From contig BAAHQB010000166.1 of NCBI GenBank assembly GCA_054601695.1, forward strand, positions 363,540 to 427,539: a stretch of 64,000 nucleotides of DNA, written 5' to 3'. The position numbers and the translations under genes were made by a program. This DNA is from Amorphochlora amoebiformis (lineage: Eukaryota; Cercozoa; Chlorarachniophyceae). Every line of letters starts with the position of its first letter. Positions within the stretch are counted from its first letter, which is position 1. Of this stretch, positions 17,761 to 45,926 are shown piece after piece. A model generated the notes under the pieces. That model ran no database searches. It was not told the origin of the DNA and saw only the letters and a program-made list of their open reading frames with translations.

Positions 17761-18100
17761 ACAAAGAAGAGAGCTCAGAGGGAGACAAGAGAGGTTTAGG
17801 GTTCGTTGGTTGAGAGAGCAGTCTCATTCTGAGGAGTTGGGTTTTGTTTGTCAGACCAGGAAGGACCAGATGATGGGGGTAAGGGTGGCCCCGAATAGGA
17901 TAGCTTCGAACATGAACACAGAAAGAATTAATTTGAAGAAATTCTCGTAGTTGCTGGATCCGAAAATATGTATATATATATATATATGTATAATATATAA
18001 TATTATACATATGGCATTTACTGCAGTGATCAATATATATATCTATATATATAAATATATATGTATAAATATTTATATATATATATATAGATATATATAT

Positions 18101-18178
<78 letters not shown>

Positions 18179-18222
18179 TCTTCCAATGCAGTTGTTGATC
18201 CAGTTACAATGATGGTAGAACT

Positions 18223-18267
<45 letters not shown>

Positions 18268-18396
18268 TACATATATATATGTGTGTGTGTGTATATAATA
18301 TATATGTATGTATGTATGTATAATATGTATATGTATATATATATACATTCTTCCGATGCACGTGTTGAGTCAATTACAATGATGATCGTGTGTGTG

Positions 18397-18482
<86 letters not shown>

Positions 18483-18530
18483 TCTTCCGATGCACGTGTT
18501 GAGTCAATTACAATGATGATCGTGTGTGTG

Positions 18531-18593
<63 letters not shown>

Positions 18594-18671
18594 CATTCTT
18601 CCGATGCACGTGTTGAGCCAATTGCAATGATGATCGTGTGTGTGTATAATATATATGTATATATATATATG

Positions 18672-18712
<41 letters not shown>

Positions 18713-18821
18713 TCTCCCGATGCATGTGTTGAGCCAATTGCAATGATGATCGAACTCAGCGACACATTTATTGCATCTCTTACAATGCTTGGTTTTCTGA
18801 TCAATAATTTATACGAATAGA

Positions 18822-18873
<52 letters not shown>

Positions 18874-19343
18874 CATATATATGTATATATAAATATACAT
18901 AGTTACATGTTATTTGAACAAAGGATAGAAATAACATAAGAGGATCTTATTTTGCGGCTTAGATCAAATCTATGCTCGAGATAGCTGGAGATCCTCAGCT
19001 TGATAAAAAATTCCTTACCCGGTAGTACCCGGTAGTAAACGGTAGTAAAGGAGCTTCCGACGAAGACGAATAGCGACAAGGGCGCGACATCACTCCTTGT
19101 CACGGTCCGGAAGTCTTTTTAGAATTTACTAAATTCGAGAAGGTTGAGAGAGGCGATTGAGTTGATGATATTCGAAGTAGTTTGACGATATTCGAAGTAG
19201 TTTGACGATATTCGAAGTAGTTTGACGATATTCGAAGTAGTTTGACGATATTCGAAATAGTTAGCAATCCTAACTCATCCGCTCGAGACAAACTTATGAA
19301 ATCATAGACCTATCACTGCTATACCATACCGAATGTGCTAACC

Positions 19344-19392
<49 letters not shown>

Positions 19393-19822
19393 CGTATTTC
19401 TGTTATTGTACTTCTCTGTCTATCTCCCCCTCTCTCTTTCAACCACGCTCTCTGGCTAAATCTCTCAAGCTCTCAAGCGCGCTCTCTCTCTCCCCATTCC
19501 CTGTATGTTCGCCCTCTTCTTGTGATCTGTGGTTGAGTTTTCGTAGATTTGCGTGCAGGTGGTTACCTGCAAGACATTCTCGTTGCAAAACCGACACCAC
19601 AGCGCATTTTCTAATAGTGATTTCCGCTTTAAAATGTTGAATTCTCGCAGATACTCCTGGGTTTACTCTTATACTTCAATTTTGTATTATATATATATAT
19701 ATATGCATATGTGTATATGTATATGTATATGTACATATACATGTGTGTATGGATGTAAATGTGAGTGTAAATATATATATGTATATATATATATATATAT
19801 ATGTATAGTATAAAATCAAATG

Positions 19823-19879
<57 letters not shown>

Positions 19880-19945
19880 TATATAATTATTTCTTGATTC
19901 CGTCCAAGACATTGAATGTCGTAAATACGAATGAATATAATATAC

Positions 19946-19999
<54 letters not shown>

Positions 20000-20008
20000 C
20001 ACATACAT

Positions 20009-20074
<66 letters not shown>

Positions 20075-20171
20075 AATTCATACAAAACGTGTTATGTATA
20101 CAGAAACATGTATACACAGAACATGTATATATACAAAGCAGAATAACATATGGAAAACATGCAAACGTACA

Positions 20172-20236
<65 letters not shown>

Positions 20237-20320
20237 GTATGTATACACAGAACATGTATATATACAAAGCAAAATAACATATGGAAAACATGCGTACATA
20301 CAGACATATATATATGTATG

Positions 20321-20358
<38 letters not shown>

Positions 20359-20527
20359 TGTGTATATATGCGTGTGTGTGTATGTATGTAATATACATGT
20401 ATAATGTACACATATAAATATACATATACATATATATATGTATGTATATATATATATATGTAGATATTATATACATATATATAAATATATATAAATATAT
20501 ATATATATATATATTATATAATGTAAA

Positions 20528-20607
<80 letters not shown>

Positions 20608-20642
20608 TATATACATATATGTATATATATATACATATTTAC

Positions 20643-20673
<31 letters not shown>

Positions 20674-21254
20674 TATATACATACATATTCAAGATATACA
20701 ATACACACCTCTATTTTCCTGGAGATTAAGGGGTCCGTCGGGTCAGACATCGTGACTCTTACACACAGCACGACCTGTAAATATCATCTTCGGTGAGAGG
20801 AGGTGATATGCACAACCGTCGCTTCGATCACACGCAGGGCACCAGGAGTTCTGAGGCAGAGAGTGGATACGCGCACATACAGAGCGATAGAGTGAGAGGA
20901 AAAGATATTCAGAGAGGAGAGCGAGAAAGAGTGAGAGAGAGAGAGTCATGAGGGGGCGGTCGAACAAGAAACATGTGTCTCTCTCGGAAGCTTAGGATAA
21001 AGAATTGAAAACGGAAGACCGACCACAGCTAACACAGACAGCGAACCGATGAGCCCTATCGCAATCGCGGCCCAAGGCGGATAGAGAAACAATTCGACTC
21101 CGTAAAACACCGTAACTTGACCGCCAAACAACAACCAACTGAGGATTTGCTGCCAATGCAATGGACACTCAAATCCATTTCTTCGCCTGGGGGCGTTGTG
21201 AAGTGCTCGGTTGTCGGACGACGCAGCGGGGGACCTATGTACCTTGGATTCCAT
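15910..21254 (-). CDS. DHHC-type protein S-acyltransferase (ZDHHC1/11-like)
   Basis: Transfers palmitate to cysteines of membrane-associated proteins; acts in endomembranes or plasma membrane. Exons on the minus strand: 20973-21254, 20709-20774, 19567-19656, 18711-18796, 17857-17953, 16859-16932, 15910-16006, all in compatible phase, 263 residues. Residues 20-94 contain NGFECPLHW and two membrane segments (about 35-56 and 61-84). DPTDP at 105-109 matches the DPxDP motif after TM2. The cysteine-rich domain follows: CRFC in exon 3, then [19 protein letters not shown] at 147-165, with the catalytic Cys at 165, then NWLNTCIGR and [15 protein letters not shown], the start of TM3. The first five exons are firm. 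The last two ([32 protein letters not shown] onward to stop) fit in phase but show no clear TM4, so an exon may be missing. Start chosen at the first Met before the conserved NG-W-like segment. Introns contain (TA)n, a GA-rich tract and echoes of exon 4. Confidence 0.88.
16980..17760. repeat. GA-rich tract in a DHHC-gene intron
   Basis: (GA)n with recurring gattaggatatgagaga blocks. It is polypyrimidine on the coding (minus) strand. Confidence 0.9.
18177..18636 (-). repeat. Four partial tandem copies of the DHHC exon with its donor site
   Basis: Downstream of the intact exon 18711-18796, (TA)n-separated copies of its 3' end plus the gtatat donor lie at 18595-18636, 18481-18522, 18347-18390 and 18177-18229. 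The copies at 18481 and 18347 carry TGA in place of the Trp codon. The 18595 copy keeps Trp. The 18177 copy is longer and reads [16 protein letters not shown], with several changes and Tyr in place of Asp. None has an acceptor comparable to that of the intact exon. Confidence 0.9.
19161..19260. repeat. 20-bp tandem repeat, five units
   Basis: Units of tttgacgatattcgaagtag; the first and last are slightly diverged. It lies within a DHHC-gene intron. Confidence 0.95.
20098..20310. repeat. Two-copy intronic repeat of about 75 bp
   Basis: Both copies contain acagaacatgtatatataca and aataacatatggaaaacatg, each followed by (TA)n. It lies within a DHHC-gene intron. Confidence 0.9.
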
Positions 21255-22527
<1,273 letters not shown>

Positions 22528-23203
22528 ATGCCCCGAGGGGTTGCTTTGAAAAACTTGCCGTCCAAAACGCAAAAGGGGACTGAACAGGGGGAGAAGGCGG
22601 TACTAGAATAGTATTGCACAGCTATATTTTACGAAATTACGATGACGTGAAACATTGCATGGAACATACATCAGAATACATGTTTTTCATGTAAACAAAT
22701 GAAAATGTTTACCACAAGAAGGACATTTAGACTCAGAGAAGCCCTTCGCAGGGTGCTGTGATCGCATGCGGGTTTATTTCTGGCAGGATCCAGGTCATTT
22801 TACCCAAAATATTATACCTTTGATCCTTGTTAACTAAATATATAGTTTTAGTATATCTGTATATTTAATTTTAGATATCTGAGTATTCATTTTTGACATA
22901 CCAGACATATATCTATTCATATCTATTAGGCACGTGTCTGTGCTGCGGGACAAAGGCTTGTCTTCCGGGTTCCCCAAAGGATACACTACAGCTCCTAAAG
23001 GGGTTGATATGAGTCAAAGAAAAGGTACATGCGATCTTTCGGCACATGCCGGTGTATTTTCGCATCTTCGTACTCGAAAATTGCTCTATTTCTTTGCGAA
23101 AACTGATGATTCCGTAACACCACCTTCTAAACCGGAAAAGAAGCGAAGAAAGACCCCAACCCCACCCGCGAAGGCGTTGCGGGAAAGTCAGAAGGGGCTT
23201 TAA
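22528..23203 (+). CDS. Unidentified gene with basic C-terminus
   Basis: A candidate first exon, 22528-22599, starts at ATG (MPRGVALKNLPSKTQKGTEQ onward) and ends at donor gtacta. Island 22731-22793 has acceptor atttag and donor gtcatt. The terminal exon 22930-23203 is open throughout (reads HVSVLRDKGLSSGFPKGYTT onward) and ends with a Lys/Pro-rich tail, KPEKKRRKTPTPPAKALRES, before the stop. The first two exons join in phase 0. The second does not join the third in the frame kept open, so a small exon is missing or one boundary is wrong. The terminal exon is the best supported part. The tail looks like a nuclear-type basic segment; function unknown. Confidence 0.45.
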
Positions 23204-23239
23204 AACCATCGAAACCGTCTGAGGGTTCGAATACACAGA

Positions 23240-25080
<1,841 letters not shown>

Positions 25081-25089
25081 TCTCAGGGC

Positions 25090-36759
<11,670 letters not shown>

Positions 36760-37736
36760 ACCCTACAATACGACTAAAACCAGTTGGACCCTGCAATCAT
36801 CTATTTTTGCCATGTGGCTATATTGACAAGTTAATATTAACATATATTGATATTTCTATATGTCGCACAGTCTAGACAGTAGGTTCAACTGAGGAGTACT
36901 AGATAACTAGATACACCTAACTTATATATATGCAGTATATATGTATATATATATACTAGATATATATAAATATATACATATATGTATATATATACACACA
37001 CACACCGCAGCGCACACCATAATTTCGTATGTGAAGTGTATCCTAGGTATCATATGATATTTATGATGAATCATTGATGATACAGTAATTTGGAGTACGA
37101 TTATAAAGCACTACCGCATGAGTACTAGAAGAAAAAAATATATATATATATTTATATATATATATATATATCTACTAGATCTCTAAGAGTCTAGAAACTA
37201 TCTAGACTTGTGATACTCTAGTACTAGCTGTACTACGGTCTAGACGGTACTCTAGTACTGTCTATATCACTGAGTCTCTATCTGACATACTCTAGATACT
37301 AGACATAAGTCTAGTAAGTATTGATCACGATCAGAGGATTTAAGTTCTAACTAGTCTAATGTCATTGAACTTTTAGCTAGTTTAGTCGCGATCGTCTACT
37401 GGGTAGTTCTAGTAGTTAGTGAAACGGAAACCATTACTGAATAGACTGTCTAGAAGTACTCAGCGGCATGTCCATCTAGATCATTCAGTACTACTAGTAC
37501 TAGACCAAGTACGCGTGTAGACCTACTACTAGTACTAGACCTAAGAATGACTAGCGTGAATGAGGCTATAAGATCATAGTCTCATAGATCTGGAGCAGTC
37601 TCTAGAGTCAGACTATTCTAGTATCTAGTATTGTATTACATGTAGCGGTACAATTGCAAGTACGTTCTAGAGTCTAGACGTTAATTGCGTGACGGCGCGT
37701 ACGCATCTTGTGTAAGATAATCATGAATACAGTTTT
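36760..37736. other. CTAG-rich spacer between convergent SDS22 and DRC10
   Basis: Starts with the second half of a 28-bp duplication (36744-36771 and 36772-36799) that spans the SDS22 stop codon. The rest is dense in CTAG and TACTAGTAC-type palindromes. It shares acagtctagacagta (36867) and ggtactctagtact (37246) with the 7017-8280 spacer. No coding was seen. Confidence 0.65.
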
Positions 37737-37966
37737 TTATTTCGCCTTGGGGCGTCTCCGGCCCTTTTTCTTCTTTTGGCCTTCCTTGCGCCAGTACACA
37801 CTCCAGTAAAACCTGTTGCGGTTATGGTTAGAACGACATCAACTACCTCGGTGCATATTATTCCCTTCGAATCCTCCACACATACACTAAACTCTATGCT
37901 TATAAACATGTATTACGAACATACGTATATTTATAATATATACATGCACATATGTATTATATCTAG

Positions 37967-38014
<48 letters not shown>

Positions 38015-38610
38015 ATACATATATGTGTATATATGTGTACATCGGAAACAAGTCCATTTCGGCAAAGCAGACATAATGAAGAAGTGTACCTAATCTTGGA
38101 AGCGGCGTTAAACATTCTCATTTCCTCGGCTCTCCTGTTTTTCAACGATTCAGCCTTTTTTAGCTCCATTTCTAACCTCTCTCTCTCCTCGAGCTGCTCC
38201 TTATCGTAGCGAGCCTTGAGAGCGTCGAGTCGACACTTGTCGAGGTCGCGCTTCTCCTGCAGGTCGTCAAGCTTGTTGGTATGCTCCTTTTTCTCCCTCT
38301 TAAACTTTGCAGTCCACTCCTTGTCGCGCTGGTCCATGGTCTTCTGTCGGTTCTTGAGGAACTTAATGGTAGATTCGTTGACTGTTGAGTCAACAGCGAG
38401 CTTGCGCTTTATCTGTTCGATTGATCGCTCGAGGTGCCCGAGTTTCTTACGGTAGAGCCGCCTGCTGGTGTTGGCGGCCGCGGCAGCCGTGTCTTGTTCG
38501 TACTGAAGACTCAGTTCACTTTCGACCTGTTCAGATTTAATTTCGGTATTTATGTAAGCTTCTTTTTCACGAAACGAAAACGGTCATATGTAACTATACA
38601 TTACATATAC

Positions 38611-38693
<83 letters not shown>

Positions 38694-38697
38694 CACG

Positions 38698-38778
<81 letters not shown>

Positions 38779-39643
38779 AGTATTATATTATAAGCGCCAA
38801 CGTTCCACCTTGAGGTGTTGCAAATCCAATGTGAGCTTTTTGATTTCTTGGTCGCGAATCTTAACGTCCTTCTCAAATATCTCACGTTCACGCTTGATAA
38901 GCACCTCGAGCTGTTTGATGTCCCTCTGGATTTCTTGACGCTTCTTCTTGGACGCTGACAAGTTGTGTACGTCGCCGAGCTGCGTGTCGACTTGGGTGAC
39001 GAGCGTGTGGAAGGAAAATTCCGACTCCATCTCCTTCAGCGTGAGCCTAAGCAAGCTTTCAAGCATGTAGCGGTCCTTGTCGACTTTCACGAGGTTTTTG
39101 GCTAGGTTAGGGTTGTTACTCTCGGATAGATTTTGCGATATCGTCTGGATGGACTCGCGGAGGCTTTCACCTGTTTAGGAAACCAAGAGGTATGTTGTGA
39201 GTGGATTGCGAACGAGATAACCACACATGCAACACTTCCAACCATGCGTAAAAACACACGAGTAAACCAATTATAACGCACAAATTCATACACGACTCCA
39301 CATGACCACTCAGAAAGGGAAAAATACGAAAGCACATATAGTCATACTGGAAAGCACAACCTAGCCCCTGCAGGTCAATCTGGTTTTTGAGGTAGGCCTT
39401 CTTGTTGTGCAGTCCCCTGAGGTTGCTACGACGGCTCATGAGCGTCTCGTATCGCTGTTCGAGCTCTGACCGCCTGAGCAATAGAGTGTGCATGTCGGTC
39501 TTGGAGCGCTTCTGGTGACCGCGGGACTTGGCATCGTTGGCGATTAAACCTAGCAGTTGCAGCTTTTCGACAGCCTCCATGAGGATCGACGAAAAGAGGC
39601 ATGTGTGCAGCGTTGACAGAGTGTGCACTTTTTTGTTCTCCAT
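37737..39643 (-). CDS. DRC10/IQCD-like nexin-dynein regulatory complex subunit
   Basis: Structural subunit of the nexin link between outer doublets of motile cilia. Four minus-strand exons, 39361-39643, 38809-39170, 38090-38526 and 37737-37812, join in phase (1, 0, 2) to give 385 residues. The N-terminus [17 protein letters not shown] resembles the IQCD segment SILDEAIYKVELV. Residues about 97-120 ([20 protein letters not shown]) match the family's ...STKNVLRLLLSNP region. Residues 130-355 are a continuous charged coiled coil. The C-terminus (about 356-385) reads [18 protein letters not shown] and then [12 protein letters not shown], an IQ-like motif with a Lys-rich tail as in DRC10 and DRC9. 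DRC9/IQCG is the nearest alternative; the N-terminal match favours DRC10. The ATG at 39643 is the first in a frame with no further upstream homology. The intron after the second exon holds (TA)n. Confidence 0.82.
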
Positions 39644-39851
39644 CGCTCTATTTCCTTATATACAGTCTAAGTCGTCGTCGTTGTAGTCGTCGCAGTTGCT
39701 GCAGGGGGTGTCTCTGGCCTACAATTTAACAGTTTCAGGCCAACACCATTCCCGACTTTCCTGAAACCGGAATCCAGGCATCTACAATTTTTCGGCTTAC
39801 TGTGGACGGTGGTCTGCGGACGGTGGTCGTGGACAGCGCTGGAGCTTACCG
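39644..39851. promoter_or_regulatory. Shared 208-bp divergent promoter region
   Basis: The only DNA between the DRC10 start (minus) and the lumazine synthase start (plus). It contains a GTC/GTT triplet-rich stretch (39671-39700) and tatata (39656-39661). It should hold promoter elements for both genes; no specific box was identified. Confidence 0.5.
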
Positions 39852-42097
<2,246 letters not shown>

Positions 42098-42761
42098 TAA
42101 CTAGCTAGATTAACCGGCATGTGCATGTAGATGACGTTACAGCTGGTCATGTCACGCGTTTCATGATCACCCGTGAAATGATTCTAGATCATTATACGAG
42201 GTCCAGGTACTCTAGGGTCTAACAGAGTAACACTACGTAGAAACATCACACATCCGATATCCGCTAGTCTAGATCACAGTCATCACAGTTCTAGTAGATA
42301 TATATATATATATATATATCTAGTATATATATATATATCGATATCTAGTATATGTGTGTGTGTGTGTATATATACATATATATTATATATATATACTCGT
42401 CGACGGACTCAGCTAGCGAACTCGTTAATTACTCATGATTCATAATGTAGCACTAGCGGTCAGTGCAATTGTCGTGATACTAGCTAATGCACAGTCACTG
42501 ACCGGATACATTATATATAATCAAGTTAGGTCATGAGTATACATCTATATAAAATACATGTTAAACAAGTATCTTTTTACACTATATTTTGATATTTATG
42601 TATATACATATGTATATTATGACATGAGTAACCATAGTTGGCAAGTAAAACATACAAATGTTATAAATCATCTGGATGTTATTTCAAGTTGATAAACATA
42701 ATTTCAATCATCTGGATATGAGGTACCGGTATGCAATTAATGGCTAAGATCTAGAAGATGT
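42098..42761. other. CTAG-rich spacer between convergent genes
   Basis: Complex sequence with repeated CTAG words (for example ggtactctag at 42206), flanked by the stop codons of lumazine synthase and the AIG1-like gene. No coding was seen. Confidence 0.6.
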
Positions 42762-43862
42762 CTAAGATACGATGCACGCTTCGCCATTCGATTTCCCACT
42801 CTTAATGTGCTGGAGAACGGGGGGTAAGACTCTAGAAATGGTGCCTGCGAGCACATCAACGACCCCAGGTTTTGCGGGTTTGCACCCTTGCAATCGTTCT
42901 CTATGGTTACGATCCGCAGCCGCTTCTCTTGCCTCATGTGCGCGCTGAGCTTGGTTGTCTTGACATTTAAGCTCGGAGATGCGAAGCTGATAATCCAGCT
43001 TGGCCTTCTCGAGATTCGTGATGAGCGCCTGGTTCCGATCTTCGGACTTTTTTGCGTGCTCCTTCTTCAGTCGCTCGATGTTCTCCTTGTTTTTTTCCTC
43101 AGCTTTCTGGACGACCTCCTTGAGATGCCTCTCGTAGTCCTTGTCTTTCTTCTTCTGTTCAGCATACATCGCGGCGAGCTTGTCTTCAAGCTCTCTGAAT
43201 GCCTTGCTGGATACTACTTTCACTTGGGAAACGTTCTTGGAATCGATCGCGTTATAGGAGAGACCCTGGATGAAACTGATGAGAACTCCTCTGAAGTCGT
43301 AGAGGTCGTGAGTGAGGAGAACGTTCTTCTTCTCGACGGCTTCTTTGCACATTGGAATCATGAGGATGTTCTCAGGTCTCTTCGAAGGGTAGGTGTTGAG
43401 GGCGGTCAAGATCTTGGGACGGTCGATGTACTTGAACTGATTCTCAGTTACCTTATTGATGATAATGCCGTATTTGAAGGGAGTCTTGACTGCCTTGATA
43501 ACTGCGTCGATCGTGGAGAGGTCGCTTGGTTGAATGCGTCCAGCCCGACAGAGATCCATGATGAAGATGATCTTGTACTTGCAGTTGGACTTGAGCGCCT
43601 GCTCAATCTGTTTGGCCGCGATCTCCCTCTTCTTAAAGTCGTCGAGACCTGGTGTATCCACGATGTCATGACCTTTTAGTGCGCCTTCCTCGATAGCTAT
43701 TGGGATCTTCTCGCGCGTGACGCCGCAGCCATCATGAGAGATGTTGGACTCTGTCACAATCTTGCCGGTAATCGTGTTGGTGAGGGAGGACTTCCCCGTG
43801 CCTGGGTTACCTATCAACAGAATAATTGCCTTGCGATCTCGCGCGTTGGGGTCATTTTCCAT
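42762..43862 (-). CDS. AIG1/GIMAP-like GTPase with C-terminal CaaX box
   Basis: A predicted GTP-binding membrane-associated protein of 366 residues in one uninterrupted exon, unlike its neighbours. P-loop GNPGTGKS at 18-25, switch-I Thr candidate in GVTREK (T49) and G3 DTPG at 69-72 are clear. The G4 position reads NKVT (136-139) where the usual TKxD/NKxD has Asp, so guanine specificity may differ. Residues about 216-310 form a Lys/Glu-rich coiled coil, as in GIMAP and IAN proteins. The protein ends CIVS, a CaaX motif of the farnesyl type. No intron, no TA and raised GC suggest either a retrocopy or recent acquisition, which is inference. The ATG at 43862 is the first in frame, 17 residues before the P-loop. 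Confidence 0.88.
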   Translation of the reverse strand: MENDPNARDRKAIILLIGNPGTGKSSLTNTITGKIVTESNISHDGCGVTREKIPIAIEEGALKGHDIVDTPGLDDFKKREIAAKQIEQALKSNCKYKIIFIMDLCRAGRIQPSDLSTIDAVIKAVKTPFKYGIIINKVTENQFKYIDRPKILTALNTYPSKRPENILMIPMCKEAVEKKNVLLTHDLYDFRGVLISFIQGLSYNAIDSKNVSQVKVVSSKAFRELEDKLAAMYAEQKKKDKDYERHLKEVVQKAEEKNKENIERLKKEHAKKSEDRNQALITNLEKAKLDYQLRISELKCQDNQAQRAHEAREAAADRNHRERLQGCKPAKPGVVDVLAGTISRVLPPVLQHIKSGKSNGEACIVS

Positions 43863-44025
43863 CGTTGGAGGTTTGATTTATGCGTAGATGTGGTTCCGGG
43901 TCCAGATGAAGGCGGCGATTCCAGAAAGAAGATGGATTCTAGTATGGTGTAACTTATGCCAGCCAGTCTAAGGTGTTTCTACCTTAAACTAGAACAACTG
44001 AAATCGAATTCTACCTAAAAAGATT

Positions 44026-44484
44026 CTATTGCCGAAATACTATGCTTCTCCATCCCCTCCGATTCGCCGGCGCCGGGATTGCGTTGAGAAATGAGCCCAC
44101 TCCAAGACTTGTCCGCACTTCCGCCATCGCAACCCTGGCGTAGGGAACTCTACTCGTGAATAGCACAGTTGGTCGCCACGTATTCAACTTGTTACTCTCC
44201 AACGATGGCAACAGAGTCACCAAGAGCCTGCTGCACGTGTGAGATCCATTGACGAATATCACCCTAAACATGCTCCTCGGTATCTTAAGCGCCAATTCAA
44301 TGGTTTTGGCCGCCTGCTTATAAGTCTGGATCCCCGCGAGCCCTGAGTTGCCGAATCGGATACGATGGCCTTGAGATGGACGGTGTGGATTATGCCACCG
44401 CAGGATTCTGCCCAACGACTTGGCCCCCATCAACGCCGTCTGGGTGGCCGGTTTGCATGGGAAAATTATGAACAAGCTCTCCAA
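44026..44484 (-). pseudogene. Degenerate AIG1-like GTPase fragment
   Basis: A 152-residue minus-strand frame. Its central part (GHRIRFGNSGLAG, QAAKTIELALK, FRVIFVNGSHTCSRLL) lines up with GHDIVDTPGLDD, IAAKQIEQALK and YKIIFIMDLCRAGRIQ of the neighbouring intact gene. The DTPG motif is lost and no P-loop precedes it in frame. It is most simply a decayed tandem copy. DNA to 44940 (minus) may be its broken 5' part. Confidence 0.45.
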
Positions 44485-45156
44485 GAAGTATATTCAGCGA
44501 ACTTCTCGTGGGAGGTTGATCGGACACCATTAAAGAGGATCAAGAGCCCGACGGTAATTTGCAGACTATCAGAACACCGAGGAAATGCCGACATGCTGTT
44601 CTCTAAGGGGGCGCTACCAGGACAAGCTGACTGGCTTCATTCTGAACCATATTTTGTGTACTCTCAAGCATCGTGAAGGTTTCAGCCAAAAATTGTGACT
44701 TCAAAGAGCGAGAGAGGCTCCTCCAGGTATTCAAGGTTTAAAAAAGTGCCACACTCATAGACAGATGCAAGAGAAGGATGGCTTGCACCCGGCACAAGCA
44801 GGGCGGCGTCCGCGGCTCGAGCGAGACGAGAGGGCACAGGCGACGACGGCGCACAGGAGAATCTGTTGCGTGATAGTTTGGTTTCATATCTGTTCAATAT
44901 CTTGAGGCAAAATATGCTCAAAAACGGTTTTATCAAGGTTTAAACGTTTACGAACATATAGAATATGTAATAGGTACACACAATGTATTATATATATATT
45001 TATAATATGACATTATATAATATTGTAATTACAATGTTACCTGTAATATTATATAATATATAATAATTATATATAATATCATATATACATATTGTACATG
45101 TATAGATAATAAGGTACCATTGATAGCTGTACTATACTAATTCGCATATATATATA

Positions 45157-45207
<51 letters not shown>

Positions 45208-45399
45208 CCATGACCTAGGCTTAGGCTTAAGCCTCGGTAGGGTGGGTTGGGGTTAGGGTTGGGGTCAGGGTTAGGGTTAGGGACATTTAATGATACGGTT
45301 AATTATACAGTTATTGTACTTATCAATTCTATCATACATCTTAACAAAACATAAAACCTATATTATCCAGATAGTATATCAATGTTATATACGTTATAA
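44485..45399. other. Complex spacer, no supported gene
   Basis: GC-rich to 44940, then AT-rich. It contains palindromic aatattatataat-type words (45005-45090) and (TA)n at 45145-45207. A minus frame at 44682-44936 is open for 84 codons with no recognisable features. Confidence 0.4.
45239..45284. repeat. Degenerate telomeric repeat
   Basis: About six TTAGGG/TTGGGG units preceded by ggcttaggcttaagcctcgg. Confidence 0.85.
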
Positions 45400-45582
45400 C
45401 TAAACAATGTGTGATACAGTGTAATTGCAAAATAGCAACTTAACAGAATGCAGATTTGTTGTTAAACTTGAAGATATATAATCCCACTGTTTTTGAAAGA
45501 CAATTAAATTTTCAACACGTTCATCGCTACCACAACACGTGTCAAAGCCTGCACCTTTGGCTTGTCTAAGTACAAATGGCAT
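45400..45582 (-). CDS. Small open reading frame, uncertain
   Basis: A 60-codon frame (begins MPFVLRQAKGAGFDTCC, ends TVSHIV-stop) outside any microsatellite, with mixed composition. No motif, partner exon or homology is apparent. It could be a fragment or chance. Confidence 0.22.
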   Translation of the reverse strand: MPFVLRQAKGAGFDTCCGSDERVENLIVFQKQWDYISSSLTTNLHSVKLLFCNYTVSHIV

Positions 45583-45926
45583 CGATCAACCCTCAAGTTC
45601 AGCTCAACCTACACAAACCCCACACAGGGGGCATGCACTCGCACCGCACATACAAGGATGGTTGTCAAGTGCGCGGGCGCTGGGCGCATCCGTTTTTCCT
45701 TCGTTTTTTAGGTAGAAACACCCAGATTCCAGTTTAAAGCGGCCGAAGTTTTCTGCAAGTAAATCAGTAACATGTTACCTTTTCGTCCCACGAGCTCACA
45801 GCCTCGAACGAGCCGGAGCATCAACCAGCGACACATACAACCTGGACAACTGCCAAGTGTCCGTGCGGTCGTTACTGAAGCTGTCGTGCCGCATAATCAC
45901 ACATTTCGTATCTATCAAGCGTCGCA

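Noticed and set aside
39098-39116. Telomere-like word aaccctaacctagcc (minus strand)
   Set aside because: It is in-frame coding sequence (NPNLA) of DRC10, not a telomeric insertion.
42888-43679. 263-codon plus-strand frame
   Set aside because: Antisense shadow of the AIG1-like GTPase.
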